Assembly (NCBI RefSeq): GCF_023585825.1
Contig: NZ_CP097751.1
Coordinates: 558,001 to 622,000 of the forward strand
Reading direction: 5' to 3'
Source of the DNA: Candidatus Blochmanniella camponoti
Lineage (GTDB): Bacteria > Pseudomonadota > Gammaproteobacteria > Enterobacterales > Enterobacteriaceae
DNA length: 64,000 bases
Part shown: positions 1 to 11,377 of the stretch, piece after piece
How positions within the stretch are numbered: position 1 is the first letter of the stretch
Layout of the letters: each line of letters begins with the position of its first letter
The notes under the pieces: model-generated
The model's database searches: none
What the model was told of the DNA's origin: nothing
The model's input: the letters and a program-made list of their open reading frames with translations, nothing else
Program-made: the position numbers and the translations under genes

Positions 1-1
1 C

Positions 2-520
2 ATACAACGTATACTTACTTTTTGGGATCCATGGAAAGATCCATTTGGCAATGGTTATCAATTAACTCAATCATTGATAGCTTTTGGTCGTGGAAAATGT
101 TTTGGAGAGGGACTAGGAAATTCTGTGCTGAAATTAGAATATTTACCTGAAGCGCATACTGATTTTATTTTTTCTATTCTTGCGGAAGAATTAGGATATT
201 TTGGAGCGATTTTAGTGTTATTTATGTTATTTGTAATTGTGCTTCGCGCCATGATTATTGGTCATCGCGCTTTGAATATTAATCACAGATTTTCTGGTAT
301 TTTAGCCTGTTCTATTAGCATGTGGTTTGGATTGCAAATTTTTATTAATGTGGGCACTGTTAGCGGAATATTACCCACAAAAGGATTAACATTGCCATTT
401 ATTAGTTATGGGGGATCTAGCTTTTTGATTACAGTAATGGCAAGCATGCAGTTGTTAAGAATAGATTTTGAGACACGTTTATCTAAAAATCAAGCTTTTT
501 TGAAGTGCACGAAAACATGA
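2..520 (+). CDS. ftsW: FtsW, septal peptidoglycan glycosyltransferase (3' part only)
   Basis: FtsW is the SEDS-family polytopic membrane glycosyltransferase that polymerises lipid II at the septum together with FtsI. Only the C-terminal 172 residues or so are in the window; the frame is open from the left edge. Visible family landmarks are [13 protein letters not shown], then QSLIAFGRG, and [20 protein letters not shown], the conserved periplasmic segment, followed by hydrophobic membrane segments and the terminal-helix motif [13 protein letters not shown]. An internal TTG at 74 should not be taken as a start, because homology continues upstream to the edge. The stop overlaps the murG start in an ATGA arrangement, showing translational coupling within the dcw cluster. 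Identification is secure; the missing N-terminus lies outside the window. Confidence 0.97.
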   Translation: MQRILTFWDPWKDPFGNGYQLTQSLIAFGRGKCFGEGLGNSVLKLEYLPEAHTDFIFSILAEELGYFGAILVLFMLFVIVLRAMIIGHRALNINHRFSGILACSISMWFGLQIFINVGTVSGILPTKGLTLPFISYGGSSFLITVMASMQLLRIDFETRLSKNQAFLKCTKT

Positions 521-1584
521 ATCAAAAAAAGAAAATTATGATTGTAGCGGGTGGAAGTGGGGGACATGTGTTTCCAGGGTTGTCGGTGGCTCATTATTTA
601 ATTAATCATGGGTATCAAGTTGTTTGGTTAGGCACTGCAGATCGCATTGAATCGAAGTTAGTTCCTCAATACGGAATTGATATTAAATTTATTCATATTA
701 ACAGGTGGAATGGTGAAAAATTACATATTAAGTGTATTATGCCATTGTTTATTTGTTTAGCAATATATCAAGCACGAAAAATTATAAAATATTGGAAACC
801 TGATATAATATTAGGTATGGGTGGATATGTTTCCGGACCTGGTGGATTAGCAGCATGGACATGCGGTATTCCATTAATAATACACGAACAAAATAGAATT
901 ATCGGTTTAACTAATCGGTATTTATCAATTTTTTCTAAAAAAGTATTGCAAGGATTTCCTGGTACTTTTCCTAATGCTAAAATGGTAGGAAATCCAATAC
1001 GACGCGCAATATTAGCTGTGCCAAATCCATCTAGAAGATGGAAAGGTCGTGTTGGTCCTATTCGCGTTTTAGTGATTGGAGGCAGCCAAGGTGCGCATAT
1101 ATTAAACAAAACTATCCCAAATATGGCTGAGAAATTATCTAATAAATTGATCATATGGCATCAAGTTGGAGAACAAGATTTCAAAAAAGTAATATGGGCT
1201 TATCAAAAAATAAAACAAAGCTATCATAGAATTGTAAAATTTATTGATGATATAGCCCAAGCATATGCTTGGGCAGATATATTGATATCTCGTGCTGGAG
1301 CATTAACAGTAAGCGAAGTATCTGTTGTAGGGTTACCAGCAATATTCGTACCTTTTATACATCATAAAGATCGTCAGCAATATTGGAATGCTGTGCCGTT
1401 AGTGCAAGCAGGAGCAGCAAAAATTATTGAACAACAAAATTTTACAAGTGATGTTGTTAGTGCAATATTAGAATCTTGGGATCGAAAAACATTATGTAGT
1501 ATGGCTCAACGTGCTAGAAGTATAGCTGTACCTAATGCAACTCAACAAGTTTCTCAAGTAATAATTGAATACTTAAAAAAATAA
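517..1584 (+). CDS. murG: MurG, lipid II-forming GlcNAc transferase
   Basis: MurG adds GlcNAc from UDP-GlcNAc to lipid I on the inner face of the cytoplasmic membrane, giving lipid II. At 355 residues it matches the family length. The N-terminal glycine-rich loop [10 protein letters not shown], the [11 protein letters not shown] and HEQN motifs, the second-domain loop [10 protein letters not shown] and the UDP-binding [10 protein letters not shown] region are all present. I chose ATG 517 (MNQKKK) over an in-frame GTG at 505, because it matches the E. coli N-terminus length and overlaps the ftsW stop by four bases. It lies in the order ftsW-murG-murC as in E. coli. No damage is visible. Confidence 0.98.
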   Translation: MNQKKKIMIVAGGSGGHVFPGLSVAHYLINHGYQVVWLGTADRIESKLVPQYGIDIKFIHINRWNGEKLHIKCIMPLFICLAIYQARKIIKYWKPDIILGMGGYVSGPGGLAAWTCGIPLIIHEQNRIIGLTNRYLSIFSKKVLQGFPGTFPNAKMVGNPIRRAILAVPNPSRRWKGRVGPIRVLVIGGSQGAHILNKTIPNMAEKLSNKLIIWHQVGEQDFKKVIWAYQKIKQSYHRIVKFIDDIAQAYAWADILISRAGALTVSEVSVVGLPAIFVPFIHHKDRQQYWNAVPLVQAGAAKIIEQQNFTSDVVSAILESWDRKTLCSMAQRARSIAVPNATQQVSQVIIEYLKK

Positions 1585-1643
1585 ATATATTAATAAATTC
1601 CATCTTTATAAATAGAAAAATATTTAAAGTATATTGAATAGAT

Positions 1644-3086
1644 ATGTCAAATATACTATTATCTAACCCGATCAATGCTATACCAATGATGAATCGTGTT
1701 AGGCAAATACATTTTGTTGGTATAGGCGGAACTGGAATGTGTGGAATTGCAGAAATATTGGCACATGAAGGTTATTGTATTACTGGGTCTGATATTATAT
1801 ATAATAGCACGATACGGCACTTATTTGAATTAGGAGTGAAAGTCTTTATTGGGCATAAATATAGTAATATAAACAATGCTAATGTTGTTGTTGTATCCAG
1901 CGCTATTCATCCAAATAATCCTGAAATTTTAGCTGCTAAACAAGCTCGTATTCCCGTTATTAAGCGTGCGGAAATGTTATCCGAACTAATGAGATTTAGA
2001 TACGGAATAGCTATTTCTGGAACGCATGGGAAAACTACTACTACTACAATGATAGCTAATATTTATACTGCAGCAGGATTAGATCCAACGTTTATAAATG
2101 GAGGCATAGTCAAATCAGCAGGTGTGTATGCTCGACTTGGATATAGTCGTTATTTAATCGTAGAAGCAGATGAAAGTGATAATTCATTTTTGTATTTGCA
2201 TCCTATGGTGGAGGTGATTACCAATATTGATACTGACCATATACATGAGTATCAAGGAAATTTTGAATATCTTAAAAAAGCATTTATTGATTTTTTACAC
2301 AATCTACCATTTTATGGGTATGCTATAGTGTGTATTGATGATCCAGTAATTTGTGAGATTTTACCAAAAATTAACAGGAAGATAATCACTTATGGTTTTA
2401 ATGAAAATGCTAATTTGCATATTTTTAATTACCATCAACATATAGAAAAAAGTAGTTTTACCATATTGCGTCCAAATCAAACAAAACTACAGGTTACTTT
2501 AAATGCCCCTGGTTGTCATAATGCACTGAATGCTACAGCTGCTATTGCAGTAGCAACTGAAGAAGGAATCAGTGATAAAATTATTCTCAAAACTATGTTG
2601 GATTTTCAAGGAACACATCGCCGTTTTGAAAATTTAGGTCATTATTCTTTAAATAAAATAAATGGTCAACCAGGAGAAATTCTGTTGATAGATGATTATG
2701 GACATCATCCGGCTGAGTTACATGCTACTATTGCAACGATCCGGACCGGATGGCCTGATAGACGATTAATTATGGTATTTCAACCTCATCGATATACGCG
2801 TATAAAAGAATTATATTATGATTTTGTTGATGTACTTTCTAATGTAGATATTCTTTTGATATTACATGTTTATTCTGCCGGGGAATCACCTATTTTAGGA
2901 GCAGATAGTCAATCTTTATGTCATGCAATTCGTGAATTTGGTAAGATTAATCCAACATTTATATCAAATACGCAAATATTATCAGGAGCATTATCCCGAT
3001 TCTTAAGAAATAACGATTTGCTCTTAATTCAAGGAGCTGGTACAATAGGAGAGGTTGTGCGTAGATTAATCGTTAAAAACGATTAA
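1644..3086 (+). CDS. murC: MurC, UDP-N-acetylmuramate--L-alanine ligase
   Basis: MurC is the cytoplasmic ATP-dependent ligase that adds L-Ala to UDP-MurNAc, the first amino acid of the peptidoglycan stem. It has 480 residues (E. coli 491). The Rossmann-like start [15 protein letters not shown], the ATP loop [11 protein letters not shown], the [10 protein letters not shown] segment, [12 protein letters not shown] and the DDYGHHPAE motif near residue 350 are all intact. The first ATG gives an N-terminus that aligns with E. coli. The last codons and stop lie in a perfect 11-bp stem-loop. In E. coli ddlB follows directly; here only 153 bases separate murC from ftsQ. Confidence 0.98.
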   Translation: MSNILLSNPINAIPMMNRVRQIHFVGIGGTGMCGIAEILAHEGYCITGSDIIYNSTIRHLFELGVKVFIGHKYSNINNANVVVVSSAIHPNNPEILAAKQARIPVIKRAEMLSELMRFRYGIAISGTHGKTTTTTMIANIYTAAGLDPTFINGGIVKSAGVYARLGYSRYLIVEADESDNSFLYLHPMVEVITNIDTDHIHEYQGNFEYLKKAFIDFLHNLPFYGYAIVCIDDPVICEILPKINRKIITYGFNENANLHIFNYHQHIEKSSFTILRPNQTKLQVTLNAPGCHNALNATAAIAVATEEGISDKIILKTMLDFQGTHRRFENLGHYSLNKINGQPGEILLIDDYGHHPAELHATIATIRTGWPDRRLIMVFQPHRYTRIKELYYDFVDVLSNVDILLILHVYSAGESPILGADSQSLCHAIREFGKINPTFISNTQILSGALSRFLRNNDLLLIQGAGTIGEVVRRLIVKND

Positions 3087-3088
3087 TC
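3064..3088 (+). terminator. Stem-loop over the murC stop codon
   Basis: Perfect 11-bp arms (GATTAATCGTT / AACGATTAATC) around an AAA loop, containing the murC TAA at 3084-3086. There is no long T-run after the stem, so termination is a guess; it could equally be a 3'-end stabilising hairpin. Confidence 0.4.
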
Positions 3089-3239
3089 ATAAATAAATAC
3101 ATGATAATTATGATTCTTAATGGTACGAAATGATAAAATGTGAACATGAAAACACAATAATAAATTTTTATGAAAATAAGAATACGCAAAGAATGGGTTT
3201 ACTAATACACCTCAATTAGGATTAAGCACGCATAACCGA

Positions 3240-4022
3240 GTGATAATTAAATATGTTTTAAAAAAAGGATATAAATTGCAGCATCAATTATTAGATTGGA
3301 TACTAATAATTGTTACTACAATCAGTATTGTTTGGGGTGTTTATAAAATAAGAGAATGGATTCATAATGCTTGTTGTAGTCCTGTATCTTACATGATAGT
3401 AACTGGAGAACGGAATTATACTACTGACACTGATATCGATCAACTTATAGTAAAACTAGGAGTATTAGGTACGTTTATAACACAGGATGTTAACATTATT
3501 CAAAAACAAATTGAAAGTTTGCCATGGATTCAGCAAGTTAGTGTTAGGAAACAATGGCCAGACACATTAAAAATTCATATAATAGAATATATTCCTTTAA
3601 CATACTGGAATGATTTTTACATAATTAGTACAAAAGGAATTATATTTAGAGTACCTAAAGAATATCGAGATAACGACCAAAAAGTAATGCCATCTTTGTA
3701 TGGACCAGAGGGTAGCGAACGGGTTGTATTAGCTAATTATTATGCGTTTAATGAGATATTAAAATCTAGCAAATTTCACATAAAATCAGTACACATGGAT
3801 ACACGCTACTCATGGCAACTGATTTTACAAGATAATATCCATCTAAAATTAGGTAGAAATAATATAATCGAACGATTATATTATTTCATTAAAATTTATC
3901 CTATTCTTATTCAGAAAATTAACGACAATAATACGTGTATTGATTATATAGATTTACGTTATCGTTCAGGATTTGCTGTAAGATGGGGCTCAAACTTCGA
4001 TCACTCCTGTACTTTGTGGTAA
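3240..4022 (+). CDS. ftsQ: FtsQ, divisome bitopic membrane protein
   Basis: FtsQ links early and late divisome proteins and recruits FtsB/FtsL. The protein has a short cytoplasmic tail, one membrane helix (about residues 20-38, LDWILIIVTTISIVWGVY) and a periplasmic POTRA/beta region, with family segments TGERNYT, TFITQDVNIIQ, LPWIQQVSVRKQWPD, LYGPEGSE and YIDLRYRSGFAVRW. The start is uncertain. No ATG is available in frame. GTG 3240 fits, TTG 3276 has a well-placed AAGGA six bases upstream, and the frame stays open upstream to 3180. The C-terminal tail is shorter than in E. coli. ftsA follows after 34 bases. Confidence 0.95.
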   Translation: MIIKYVLKKGYKLQHQLLDWILIIVTTISIVWGVYKIREWIHNACCSPVSYMIVTGERNYTTDTDIDQLIVKLGVLGTFITQDVNIIQKQIESLPWIQQVSVRKQWPDTLKIHIIEYIPLTYWNDFYIISTKGIIFRVPKEYRDNDQKVMPSLYGPEGSERVVLANYYAFNEILKSSKFHIKSVHMDTRYSWQLILQDNIHLKLGRNNIIERLYYFIKIYPILIQKINDNNTCIDYIDLRYRSGFAVRWGSNFDHSCTLW

Positions 4023-4056
4023 ATAGAAGAAAAAATAAATAAAGGCAATCACAAAT

Positions 4057-5313
4057 ATGATCAAAGCTTCAGATAAAAAATTATTAGTAGGATTAGAAAT
4101 TGGAACATCTAAAGTTGCTACGATGGTAGGTGAAATTTTGCCTGATGGAATAGTAAATGTTATTGGGTTGGGATATTGCCCGTCACGAGGTATGGACAAG
4201 GGAGGAGTAAACAATTTAGAATCAGTAATAAAATGTGTACAATACTCTATTAATCAAGCAGAGCTCATGGCAGGTTGTCAAATTTCATCTGTTTACCTTT
4301 CTTTATCTGGAAAACATATTAGTTGTAAAAATGAAATAGGCATGGTACCTATTTCAGAAGAAGAAGTGACACAATCAGATGTGGATAATGTAGTACACAT
4401 AGCTAAATCAGTTAGAGTACGTGATGAACATCGAATATTACATGTGATTCCACAGGATTATGCTATTGATTATCAAGAGGGTATTAAAAATCCAGTTGGG
4501 TTATCTGGAGTTAGAATGCAAGCCAAAGTCCATTTAATTACTTGCCATAATGATATGGCTAAAAATATCGTCAAGGCAGTGGAGCGATGTGGATTACAAG
4601 TAGATCAATTGATATTTTCTGGATTAGCTTCAAGCCATGCTGTGTTAACAGAAGATGAACGTGAATTGGGTGTCTGTGTGGTAGATCTTGGTGGTGGTAC
4701 AATGGATATAGCAATATATACTGCTGGAGCTTTACGTCACACCAAAGTTATTCCATATGCTGGAAATGTAGTCACTAGTGATATTGCCTATGCTTTTGGA
4801 ACACCATTATCGGATGCAGAAATAATTAAAGTTCGTTATGGTTGTGCTTTAGAATCATTAATTAGTAAAGGAGAAAATATTGAAGTTCCAAGCGTTGGAG
4901 GCAGACCACCTCGTATTTTGCAACGTCATATGTTGGCAGAAATAATTGAGCCTCGATATATTGAATTAATGATGTTGGTTAATAAAGAAATATTACAGTT
5001 ACAATCACAACTTCGTCAACTTAATATTAAACATCATCTTGCAGCAGGGATTGTGTTAACAGGAGGTGCATCTCTTATAGATGGATTATCAGCTTGTGCG
5101 CAAAAAGTGTTTCATACACAAGTTCGTATCGCATCTTCTATAAATACAAACGGGATAACAGATGATATAAAAAGGCCTCATTATTCTACTGTTATTGGAT
5201 TATTACATTATGGGAAAGAATCTCATTTGAATAATGAGGTAGATATAGAAAGAGGCATAACAATTAAAAGTTGGATAAGAAAAGTAAACAATTGGTTAAA
5301 AAAAGAATTTTAA
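4057..5313 (+). CDS. ftsA: FtsA, actin-like membrane anchor of FtsZ
   Basis: FtsA is an actin-fold ATPase that tethers FtsZ filaments to the inner membrane and recruits the rest of the divisome. It has 418 residues against 420 in E. coli. The N-terminal phosphate-1 region LVGLEIGTSKVATMVGE, the phosphate-2 motif VVDLGGGTMDIAIY near residue 208 and the adenosine motif IVLTGGASLIDGL are present. The C-terminus retains a basic, amphipathic tail (SWIRKVNNWLKKEF), which is the membrane-targeting helix in the family. It lies directly between ftsQ and ftsZ, in conserved dcw order, with ATG 4057 matching the E. coli N-terminus. Confidence 0.98.
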   Translation: MIKASDKKLLVGLEIGTSKVATMVGEILPDGIVNVIGLGYCPSRGMDKGGVNNLESVIKCVQYSINQAELMAGCQISSVYLSLSGKHISCKNEIGMVPISEEEVTQSDVDNVVHIAKSVRVRDEHRILHVIPQDYAIDYQEGIKNPVGLSGVRMQAKVHLITCHNDMAKNIVKAVERCGLQVDQLIFSGLASSHAVLTEDERELGVCVVDLGGGTMDIAIYTAGALRHTKVIPYAGNVVTSDIAYAFGTPLSDAEIIKVRYGCALESLISKGENIEVPSVGGRPPRILQRHMLAEIIEPRYIELMMLVNKEILQLQSQLRQLNIKHHLAAGIVLTGGASLIDGLSACAQKVFHTQVRIASSINTNGITDDIKRPHYSTVIGLLHYGKESHLNNEVDIERGITIKSWIRKVNNWLKKEF

Positions 5314-5388
5314 TTGTTATGAGTACAAAATATGCTGAATCCGTTAAAATTAATTTTTCAAAATAACTGAAGTAGTATGGAGAAAACT

Positions 5389-6555
5389 ATGTTTGAACCA
5401 ATGGAATTAACTAGTGATGCAGTAATTAAAGTTGTTGGTATTGGCGGAGGCGGTAGTAATGCAGTGGAACATATGTTACGTGAGCGTATCGAAGGTGTAG
5501 ATTTTTTTGCTGTTAATACTGATGCCCAAGCTTTAAGAAAAATGACAGTAGGTCAAACTATTCAAATTGGTAGTTCTATTACTAAAGGATTAGGAGCGGG
5601 TGCTAATCCAGAAATTGGCCGTAATTCTGCAGAAGAAGATCGTGATGTATTGAGGGCTACTATAGAAGGCGCAGATATGGTATTTATTGCTGCAGGTATG
5701 GGCGGAGGCACTGGAACAGGTGCTGCCCCGATAATAGCAGAGGTGGCCAAGGATTTAGGTATTTTGACTGTAGCTGTAGTTACTAAACCTTTTAATTTTG
5801 AAGGGAAAAAACGTATGACATTTGCTGAACAAGGAATTTCTGAATTGTCTAAATATGTAGATTCATTAATAACAATTCCAAATGATAAGTTATTAAAAGT
5901 TTTAGGGCGTGGCGTATCATTATTAGATGCTTTTAGCGCTGCTAATGACGTGTTAAAAGGCGCCGTTCAAGGTATTGCGGAATTAATTACTCGACCGGGT
6001 TTAATGAATGTAGATTTTGCGGACGTACGCACAGTAATGTCAGAAATGGGATATGCTATGATGGGAGCTGGAATAGGATGTGGTGATGATAGAGCAGAGG
6101 AAGCATCAGAGCTAGCTATCGCGAGCCCTTTATTAGAAGACATTGATTTATCTGGAGCTCGCGGTGTTTTAGTAAATATCACTTCTGGTTTAGATTTACG
6201 ATTAGATGAATTTGAAACTGTAGGCAATACTATACGTTCTTTTGCTTCTGACAACGCTACAGTAGTAATCGGGACTGCTTTAGATCCAGACATAAACAAT
6301 GAACTACGTGTTACTGTAGTAGCAACAGGAATTGGTATCGATAAACGTTCAGATGTTATCTTATCTAATACTAAAGAAGAAAAAAAGGTAGTACGAGATA
6401 ATCATTATCATAATCATGCTCCCCAAAGAGCATCTACATTTTTTAAAGAATCAAGACATACATCATCTAATACAGTAGATCATCAAAGTACAACTCTTGA
6501 TAAAGATGTAGATTATTTAGATATTCCTGCTTTTCTAAGAAAACAAGCAGACTAA
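5389..6555 (+). CDS. ftsZ: FtsZ, tubulin-like division GTPase
   Basis: FtsZ polymerises with GTP to form the cytokinetic ring. The protein has 388 residues, close to the E. coli length. The GTP-binding loop GMGGGTGTGAAP, the T7-loop region NVDFADV and the C-terminal conserved peptide DYLDIPAFLRKQAD (binding site for FtsA/ZipA) are all visible. I chose ATG 5389 (MFEPMELT) rather than the in-frame ATG 5377, because it matches E. coli exactly and a GGAG at 5379-5382 sits six bases upstream. The variable linker before the C-terminal peptide is His/Asn-rich, as expected from AT drift. It closes the division part of the dcw cluster. Confidence 0.98.
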   Translation: MFEPMELTSDAVIKVVGIGGGGSNAVEHMLRERIEGVDFFAVNTDAQALRKMTVGQTIQIGSSITKGLGAGANPEIGRNSAEEDRDVLRATIEGADMVFIAAGMGGGTGTGAAPIIAEVAKDLGILTVAVVTKPFNFEGKKRMTFAEQGISELSKYVDSLITIPNDKLLKVLGRGVSLLDAFSAANDVLKGAVQGIAELITRPGLMNVDFADVRTVMSEMGYAMMGAGIGCGDDRAEEASELAIASPLLEDIDLSGARGVLVNITSGLDLRLDEFETVGNTIRSFASDNATVVIGTALDPDINNELRVTVVATGIGIDKRSDVILSNTKEEKKVVRDNHYHNHAPQRASTFFKESRHTSSNTVDHQSTTLDKDVDYLDIPAFLRKQAD

Positions 6556-6656
6556 CTAGAAATAATAGTGTAAATGAGTAATTTTTATAAAAAATGCAAT
6601 ATATATAGTGATTTACTAATAAAGTAAAGAATACAATAATTGCATGAGATGATATA

Positions 6657-7550
6657 ATGATAAAGCAACGAACATTGAAACGCGTTGTGCAAACTACTGG
6701 CGTAGGTTTACACACCGGTAAAAAAGTTACGTTAACTTTACGTCCTACTTCAGCAAATACTGGAATTATTTATCGTCGTACTGACTTACATCCTCCTGTA
6801 GATCTTCAAGTTAATGTTAAATCGGTAGGAAACACTGTATTATGTACATGTTTGATTAATGAATATGGTGTTCAGATTTTTACTGTTGAACATTTAAGTG
6901 CTGCTCAAGCAGGATTGGGTATTGATAATATTATTATAGAACTCAATGCTCCTGAAGTTCCAATAATGGATGGTAGCGCTAGTCCTTTTGTGTGTTTATT
7001 ATTAGATGCTGGTATAGAAGAACTTAATAGTGCAAAAAAATTTCTTCGATTAAAACAAACAGTACGTGTTGAAGATGGAGAAAAATGGGCTGAATTAAGG
7101 CCGTTTAATGGTTTTACGCTTGATTTTACTATTGATTTCAATCATCCAGCTATCAATGTGGATACACAGCATTGTTTTTTTAATTTTTCTTCAGCATCTT
7201 TTGTTCATAATATTAGTCGAGCACGTACTTTTGGTTTTATGCGTGATATTAAAGATTTACAATCTCGTGGATTTGCTTTAGGAGGAAGTTTTAATTCTGC
7301 TATAATAATTGATGATTATCGTGTACTTAATGAAGATGGTTTACGTTTTGATGATGAATTTGTTCGTCATAAAATGCTTGATGCTATTGGGGATTTATTT
7401 ATGTGTGGACATAATCTTATTGGTTCTTTTATTGCTTTTAAATCGGGACATACTCTAAATAATAAATTATTAAAAACTGTTTTGTCATGCCAAGAAGCAT
7501 GGGAACTTGCTACTTTTTCTAACGCATCTGATTTACCTTTAGTATTTTAA
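6657..7550 (+). CDS. lpxC: LpxC, UDP-3-O-acyl-GlcNAc deacetylase
   Basis: LpxC is the zinc deacetylase that commits UDP-3-O-acyl-GlcNAc to lipid A synthesis. It has 297 residues (E. coli 305). The N-terminus [21 protein letters not shown], near-identical to E. coli, fixes the start. The zinc and catalytic residues are in EHLSAAQAG, in [11 protein letters not shown] (His and Asp ligands) and in the GH of KSGHTLNN. The last residues seen in E. coli, which carry the FtsH degradation signal, are shortened here (ends DLPLVF), so proteolytic control may differ; that part is inference. It follows ftsZ as in E. coli. Retention implies a lipid A-containing outer membrane. Confidence 0.98.
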   Translation: MIKQRTLKRVVQTTGVGLHTGKKVTLTLRPTSANTGIIYRRTDLHPPVDLQVNVKSVGNTVLCTCLINEYGVQIFTVEHLSAAQAGLGIDNIIIELNAPEVPIMDGSASPFVCLLLDAGIEELNSAKKFLRLKQTVRVEDGEKWAELRPFNGFTLDFTIDFNHPAINVDTQHCFFNFSSASFVHNISRARTFGFMRDIKDLQSRGFALGGSFNSAIIIDDYRVLNEDGLRFDDEFVRHKMLDAIGDLFMCGHNLIGSFIAFKSGHTLNNKLLKTVLSCQEAWELATFSNASDLPLVF

Positions 7551-8360
7551 GATTTAATTGCATTTTTGAATATAGAATATAATAATAATTATTCTAAATT
7601 TTAGTATACAAATTTACCTAGATTTGTTTATACAAATCATGTATTTCGATCGATGTTCCTTGTAAATAAATATACGCAACTGTATGTTTATTCACATATT
7701 TTATCTATAGTTTTTTAGATTAAAAATATTGAAGATTACTTAGATATATATACAATGAATACTGTAGTAAAGAATTTAGATTATAATGTGTTTTCAATTT
7801 TATTGAGTTTATTAATCATTTAATACATCATATGTTGTTACGATTACAATAAGTGATACATGCATATAACACTTATTATAAAAATCAGAAAACTAATATC
7901 TTTGATATTGTAATTTCCTTTATTTGTATTCATACCAATTTTTGGTATCGTCAGATTAAGATATTTTCTTGATGCCCATCATATATTTTATATATCTGTA
8001 CGATACAATAACAATTGTGATAATTAATTAGTAATTGTTTTAAAATTTTTTAAATTTGTATAATATATTTTACTCTTAGAATGTTGGAGCTATTCTAATC
8101 AACAATTAATGATAATATCATGTTTATGATATGTTTAAGGAAAGATATGCACATGGATTTTACATAAATATGCACTTAAATATTTATCATGCATTTTATT
8201 ACAATTTATTAACATCTATTTTGATAAATTGTAAATTAGTAGTATTTTACAATTTTTATTAAAATTTTCTTTGTAGTCGCAAGGATTATGCACGGAAAAT
8301 ATGTAATTGTTACATGTTATTCAAATAACGTGCTGCCATTGTAATGAGATATAAGTTGTC
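7551..8360 (+). other. Gene-free spacer lpxC-secA (secM position)
   Basis: About 810 AT-rich bases without a supportable reading frame or RNA gene. In E. coli this place holds secM, the translation-arrest regulator of secA; I see no SecM-like arrest sequence. A stem-loop with 11-bp arms (8199-8209 / 8224-8234, TTACAATTTAT) lies about 130 bases before secA and could influence its 5' leader. Confidence 0.6.
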
Positions 8361-11093
8361 ATGTTAACACCATTTAAATTATTTACTAAAATTTTTAAAA
8401 ATAGAAATGATCGCGTGTTACTTCGTATGAAGAAAGTGGTGGATATGATAAATTATATAGAAAAAGATATACAAAAGTTAAATGATAGTCAACTTGCTTC
8501 TAAAACGAATGAATTTCGCGCATCTATTGAATCAGGTGTAAACCTCGAGAATTTATTACCACAAGCATTTGCTGTAGTACGAGAAGCTATTAAGAGAATA
8601 TTTAATATACGTCTTTTTGATGTCCAATTATTAGGAGGAATAGTTCTTAACAATCGATGTATTGCAGAAATGAAAACCGGAGAAGGAAAAACTTTAACTG
8701 CTACTTTACCTGCTTATTTGAATGCATTAAGTGGTCAAGGTGTACATATCGTTACAGTTAATAATTATTTAGCACATAGAGATGCAATAAATAATAAACC
8801 GTTATTTGAATTTTTAGGATTGACTGTTGGAATTAATTTACCGGGACTATCAGCATCTATGAAACGTGCAGCGTATACAGCAGATATTACCTACGGTACA
8901 AACAATGAATATGGTTTCGATTATTTACGTGATAATATGGTTTTTGTCCCAGAAGAACGGGTACAACGAGGATTACATTATGCGTTAATAGATGAGGTAG
9001 ATTCTATTTTGATTGACGAAGCTCGTACCCCGTTAGTTATTTCTGGACCATCAGATGATACTTCTTTATTGTATTTAAAAATCAACGAATTAGTTTTTAG
9101 CATAATTCAAAAAAATAAAAAAAATATAGATAATTTGCAAAAAGAAGAATATTTCGCAGTTGATGAAAAATCCAGACAAGTTATTCTTACTGAGAATGGA
9201 TTAGTATTAATAGAACAATTATTAATTAAATCTGGAATCATGAACCAAGGGGAATCGTTGTATTCATCAGATAATATTATATTGATGCATCATGTTAATG
9301 CAGCATTTCGTGCTCACATTTTATTTGCGTGTGAAGTGGATTATCTTGTTAAAAATGGTGAAGTACTTATTATTGATGAACACACAGGACGAGTTATGCC
9401 TGGTCGTCGATGGTCAGATGGATTACACCAAGCAATAGAAGCTAAGGAACATGTAACTATTCAAAATGAAAATCAAACATTAGCTTCAATTACATTTCAA
9501 AATTATTTTCGTTTATATGAAAAATTATCTGGTATGACCGGTACCGCTAATACTGAAGCATTTGAATTTCAATCTATCTATAAATTAGATACTATTGTTA
9601 TACCGACTAATCGGCCTATGATTCGTAATGATTTTCCAGATATAATTTATATGACAGAACATGAAAAAATTGAAGCTATCATTAATGATGTCAAAGATTG
9701 TGTTAAGAGAAAGCAGCCAGTATTAGTGGGAACTATATCAATCGACAAATCTGAGATTATTTCTCATGCTTTAAGTCAGATCGGAATTATACATAAAGTT
9801 TTGAATGCGAAATTTCATGCTGCAGAAGCAGATATTATAGCACAAGCAGGATATCCGGGTGCGGTAACTATTGCTACGAATATGGCTGGGCGTGGCACTG
9901 ATATTATATTAGGAGGAAATTGGCGAGCAGAAATTACTGCGTTGCATAAAGCAAATACATGTAAAATTTTAAAAATTAAATCTGATTGGAAAAAACGTCA
10001 TCATGCAGTATTAAAATCTGGAGGGTTACATGTCATTGGTACTGAACGGCATGAATCTCGCCGTATCGATAATCAATTGCGTGGACGATCTGGACGACAA
10101 GGAGATATAGGTTCGTCTAGATTTTATTTATCAATGGAAGATTCATTAATACGTATTTTTGCTTCTAACAGATTAGTGAACATGATGAAAAAATTAGGAA
10201 TGAAATCAGGAGAATCCATTGAACATCCATGGATTACTAAAGCTATTGCTCATGCTCAAAAAAAAGTAGAAAATCGTAATTTTGATATCAGAAAACAATT
10301 ATTAGAATATGATGATGTAGCTAATGATCAGCGTCGTGTTATTTATGAACAACGTGATAAATTATTAAATATATCAGATATCAGTGACGTTATTAAAAAT
10401 ATTCGTTGTGATGTTGTTGAAAAATTATTTAATATTTACGTTCCTCTAGAAATTATAGAGAGTAAAAGGGATGTAATAAAATTAGAAGAATGTTTGAAGA
10501 AAGATTTTTGTTTAGAGTTACCTCTTCTAAAATGGATAGAAGTAGAGCCCAGATTATATGAGGAAAAAGAAATATTACGTCAACGTATATTGGAAAATAT
10601 GACACAGAAATATGAACATACTAGAAAAATAATTGGAATAGATATTATGCGTTCTTTTGAAAAAGAAATTATGTTGAGAACGTTTGATGTACTGTGGAAA
10701 GAGCACTTAGCTGCAATGGATTACTTGCGTCAAGGAATTCATTTGAGGGGATATGCACAAAAAGATCCGAAGCAGGAATACAAAAGAGAATCATTCTCTA
10801 TGTTTACTAAAATGTTAGATCATTTAAAATATGAAGTAATAAGCGAAGTGAGTAAATTAGTAATAGAATTATTCAATAAAAAAGAATTTATTTTAAATTC
10901 AACTAATAAATATAATGATTTTCAATCCATAAATACGCAAGTAATGAATACTAAATTGTTATCAATAGATAATTTTTTAAGTCAACATACATTAACGAAG
11001 AATAAAATAGTGAGTCGTAATGATACTTGTCCTTGTGGATCTAATAAGAAATTTAAAGAATGTCATGGTAAAATTGTAAATCAACATCATTAA
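8361..11093 (+). CDS. secA: SecA, preprotein translocase motor ATPase
   Basis: SecA drives post-translational export through SecYEG. The protein has 910 residues (E. coli 901). Walker A is [20 protein letters not shown] near residue 105, the [15 protein letters not shown]alker B region follows, then the preprotein-crosslinking and second nucleotide domains ([34 protein letters not shown]). The helical scaffold ends in [20 protein letters not shown]. The C-terminal zinc site [14 protein letters not shown], which binds SecB and lipid, is intact. A variable linker of about 65 residues precedes it. In E. coli, mutT follows secA; here it is gone and coaE converges on secA instead. Confidence 0.98.
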   Translation: MLTPFKLFTKIFKNRNDRVLLRMKKVVDMINYIEKDIQKLNDSQLASKTNEFRASIESGVNLENLLPQAFAVVREAIKRIFNIRLFDVQLLGGIVLNNRCIAEMKTGEGKTLTATLPAYLNALSGQGVHIVTVNNYLAHRDAINNKPLFEFLGLTVGINLPGLSASMKRAAYTADITYGTNNEYGFDYLRDNMVFVPEERVQRGLHYALIDEVDSILIDEARTPLVISGPSDDTSLLYLKINELVFSIIQKNKKNIDNLQKEEYFAVDEKSRQVILTENGLVLIEQLLIKSGIMNQGESLYSSDNIILMHHVNAAFRAHILFACEVDYLVKNGEVLIIDEHTGRVMPGRRWSDGLHQAIEAKEHVTIQNENQTLASITFQNYFRLYEKLSGMTGTANTEAFEFQSIYKLDTIVIPTNRPMIRNDFPDIIYMTEHEKIEAIINDVKDCVKRKQPVLVGTISIDKSEIISHALSQIGIIHKVLNAKFHAAEADIIAQAGYPGAVTIATNMAGRGTDIILGGNWRAEITALHKANTCKILKIKSDWKKRHHAVLKSGGLHVIGTERHESRRIDNQLRGRSGRQGDIGSSRFYLSMEDSLIRIFASNRLVNMMKKLGMKSGESIEHPWITKAIAHAQKKVENRNFDIRKQLLEYDDVANDQRRVIYEQRDKLLNISDISDVIKNIRCDVVEKLFNIYVPLEIIESKRDVIKLEECLKKDFCLELPLLKWIEVEPRLYEEKEILRQRILENMTQKYEHTRKIIGIDIMRSFEKEIMLRTFDVLWKEHLAAMDYLRQGIHLRGYAQKDPKQEYKRESFSMFTKMLDHLKYEVISEVSKLVIELFNKKEFILNSTNKYNDFQSINTQVMNTKLLSIDNFLSQHTLTKNKIVSRNDTCPCGSNKKFKECHGKIVNQHH

Positions 11094-11351
11094 TATATAC
11101 AAAATGTTTTGATTTAACATTATTTTAGTCAGTTTGTAGCGAATTATAAGTTGATATTGTTTTTTAAATCATCATATTTAACTCGAATCTATAAGTAATA
11201 AATTTTTGTAAAATATAAATGTATGTATATGCATGATTATGATGTTTATAACCATAATATATGTGAACGTTGTTGTGTTATTTATGACAAACAATTTTGT
11301 ATGTTGTTTGCTACAATATAAATATAGTAATAATCTTTAGTGTTATTTTAT

Positions 11352-11377
11352 TTACTAAAAATAGTGTTTTTTAGTAA
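11352..11377. terminator. Bidirectional terminator candidate, secA/coaE
   Basis: Perfect 10-bp arms (TTACTAAAAA / TTTTTAGTAA) with a 6-base loop between the converging secA and coaE genes, followed on the plus strand by a T-rich stretch (TTATTTTTC). It directly abuts the coaE stop. Position and T-rich flank support a terminator usable from both sides. Confidence 0.5.

Noticed and set aside
768..1154. 128-codon minus-strand frame inside murG
   Set aside because: It is antisense to conserved murG codons and has no recognisable domain.
5967..6299. 110-codon minus-strand frame inside ftsZ
   Set aside because: It is an antisense shadow of strongly conserved ftsZ codons, with no family resemblance of its own.
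6467..6715. 82-codon minus-strand frame between ftsZ and lpxC
   Set aside because: It overlaps the lpxC start and the ftsZ end and reads as low-complexity hydrophobic sequence.
7738..8100. Remnants of secM or another gene in the lpxC-secA spacer
   Set aside because: Reading this stretch gives frequent stops and no recognisable peptide.
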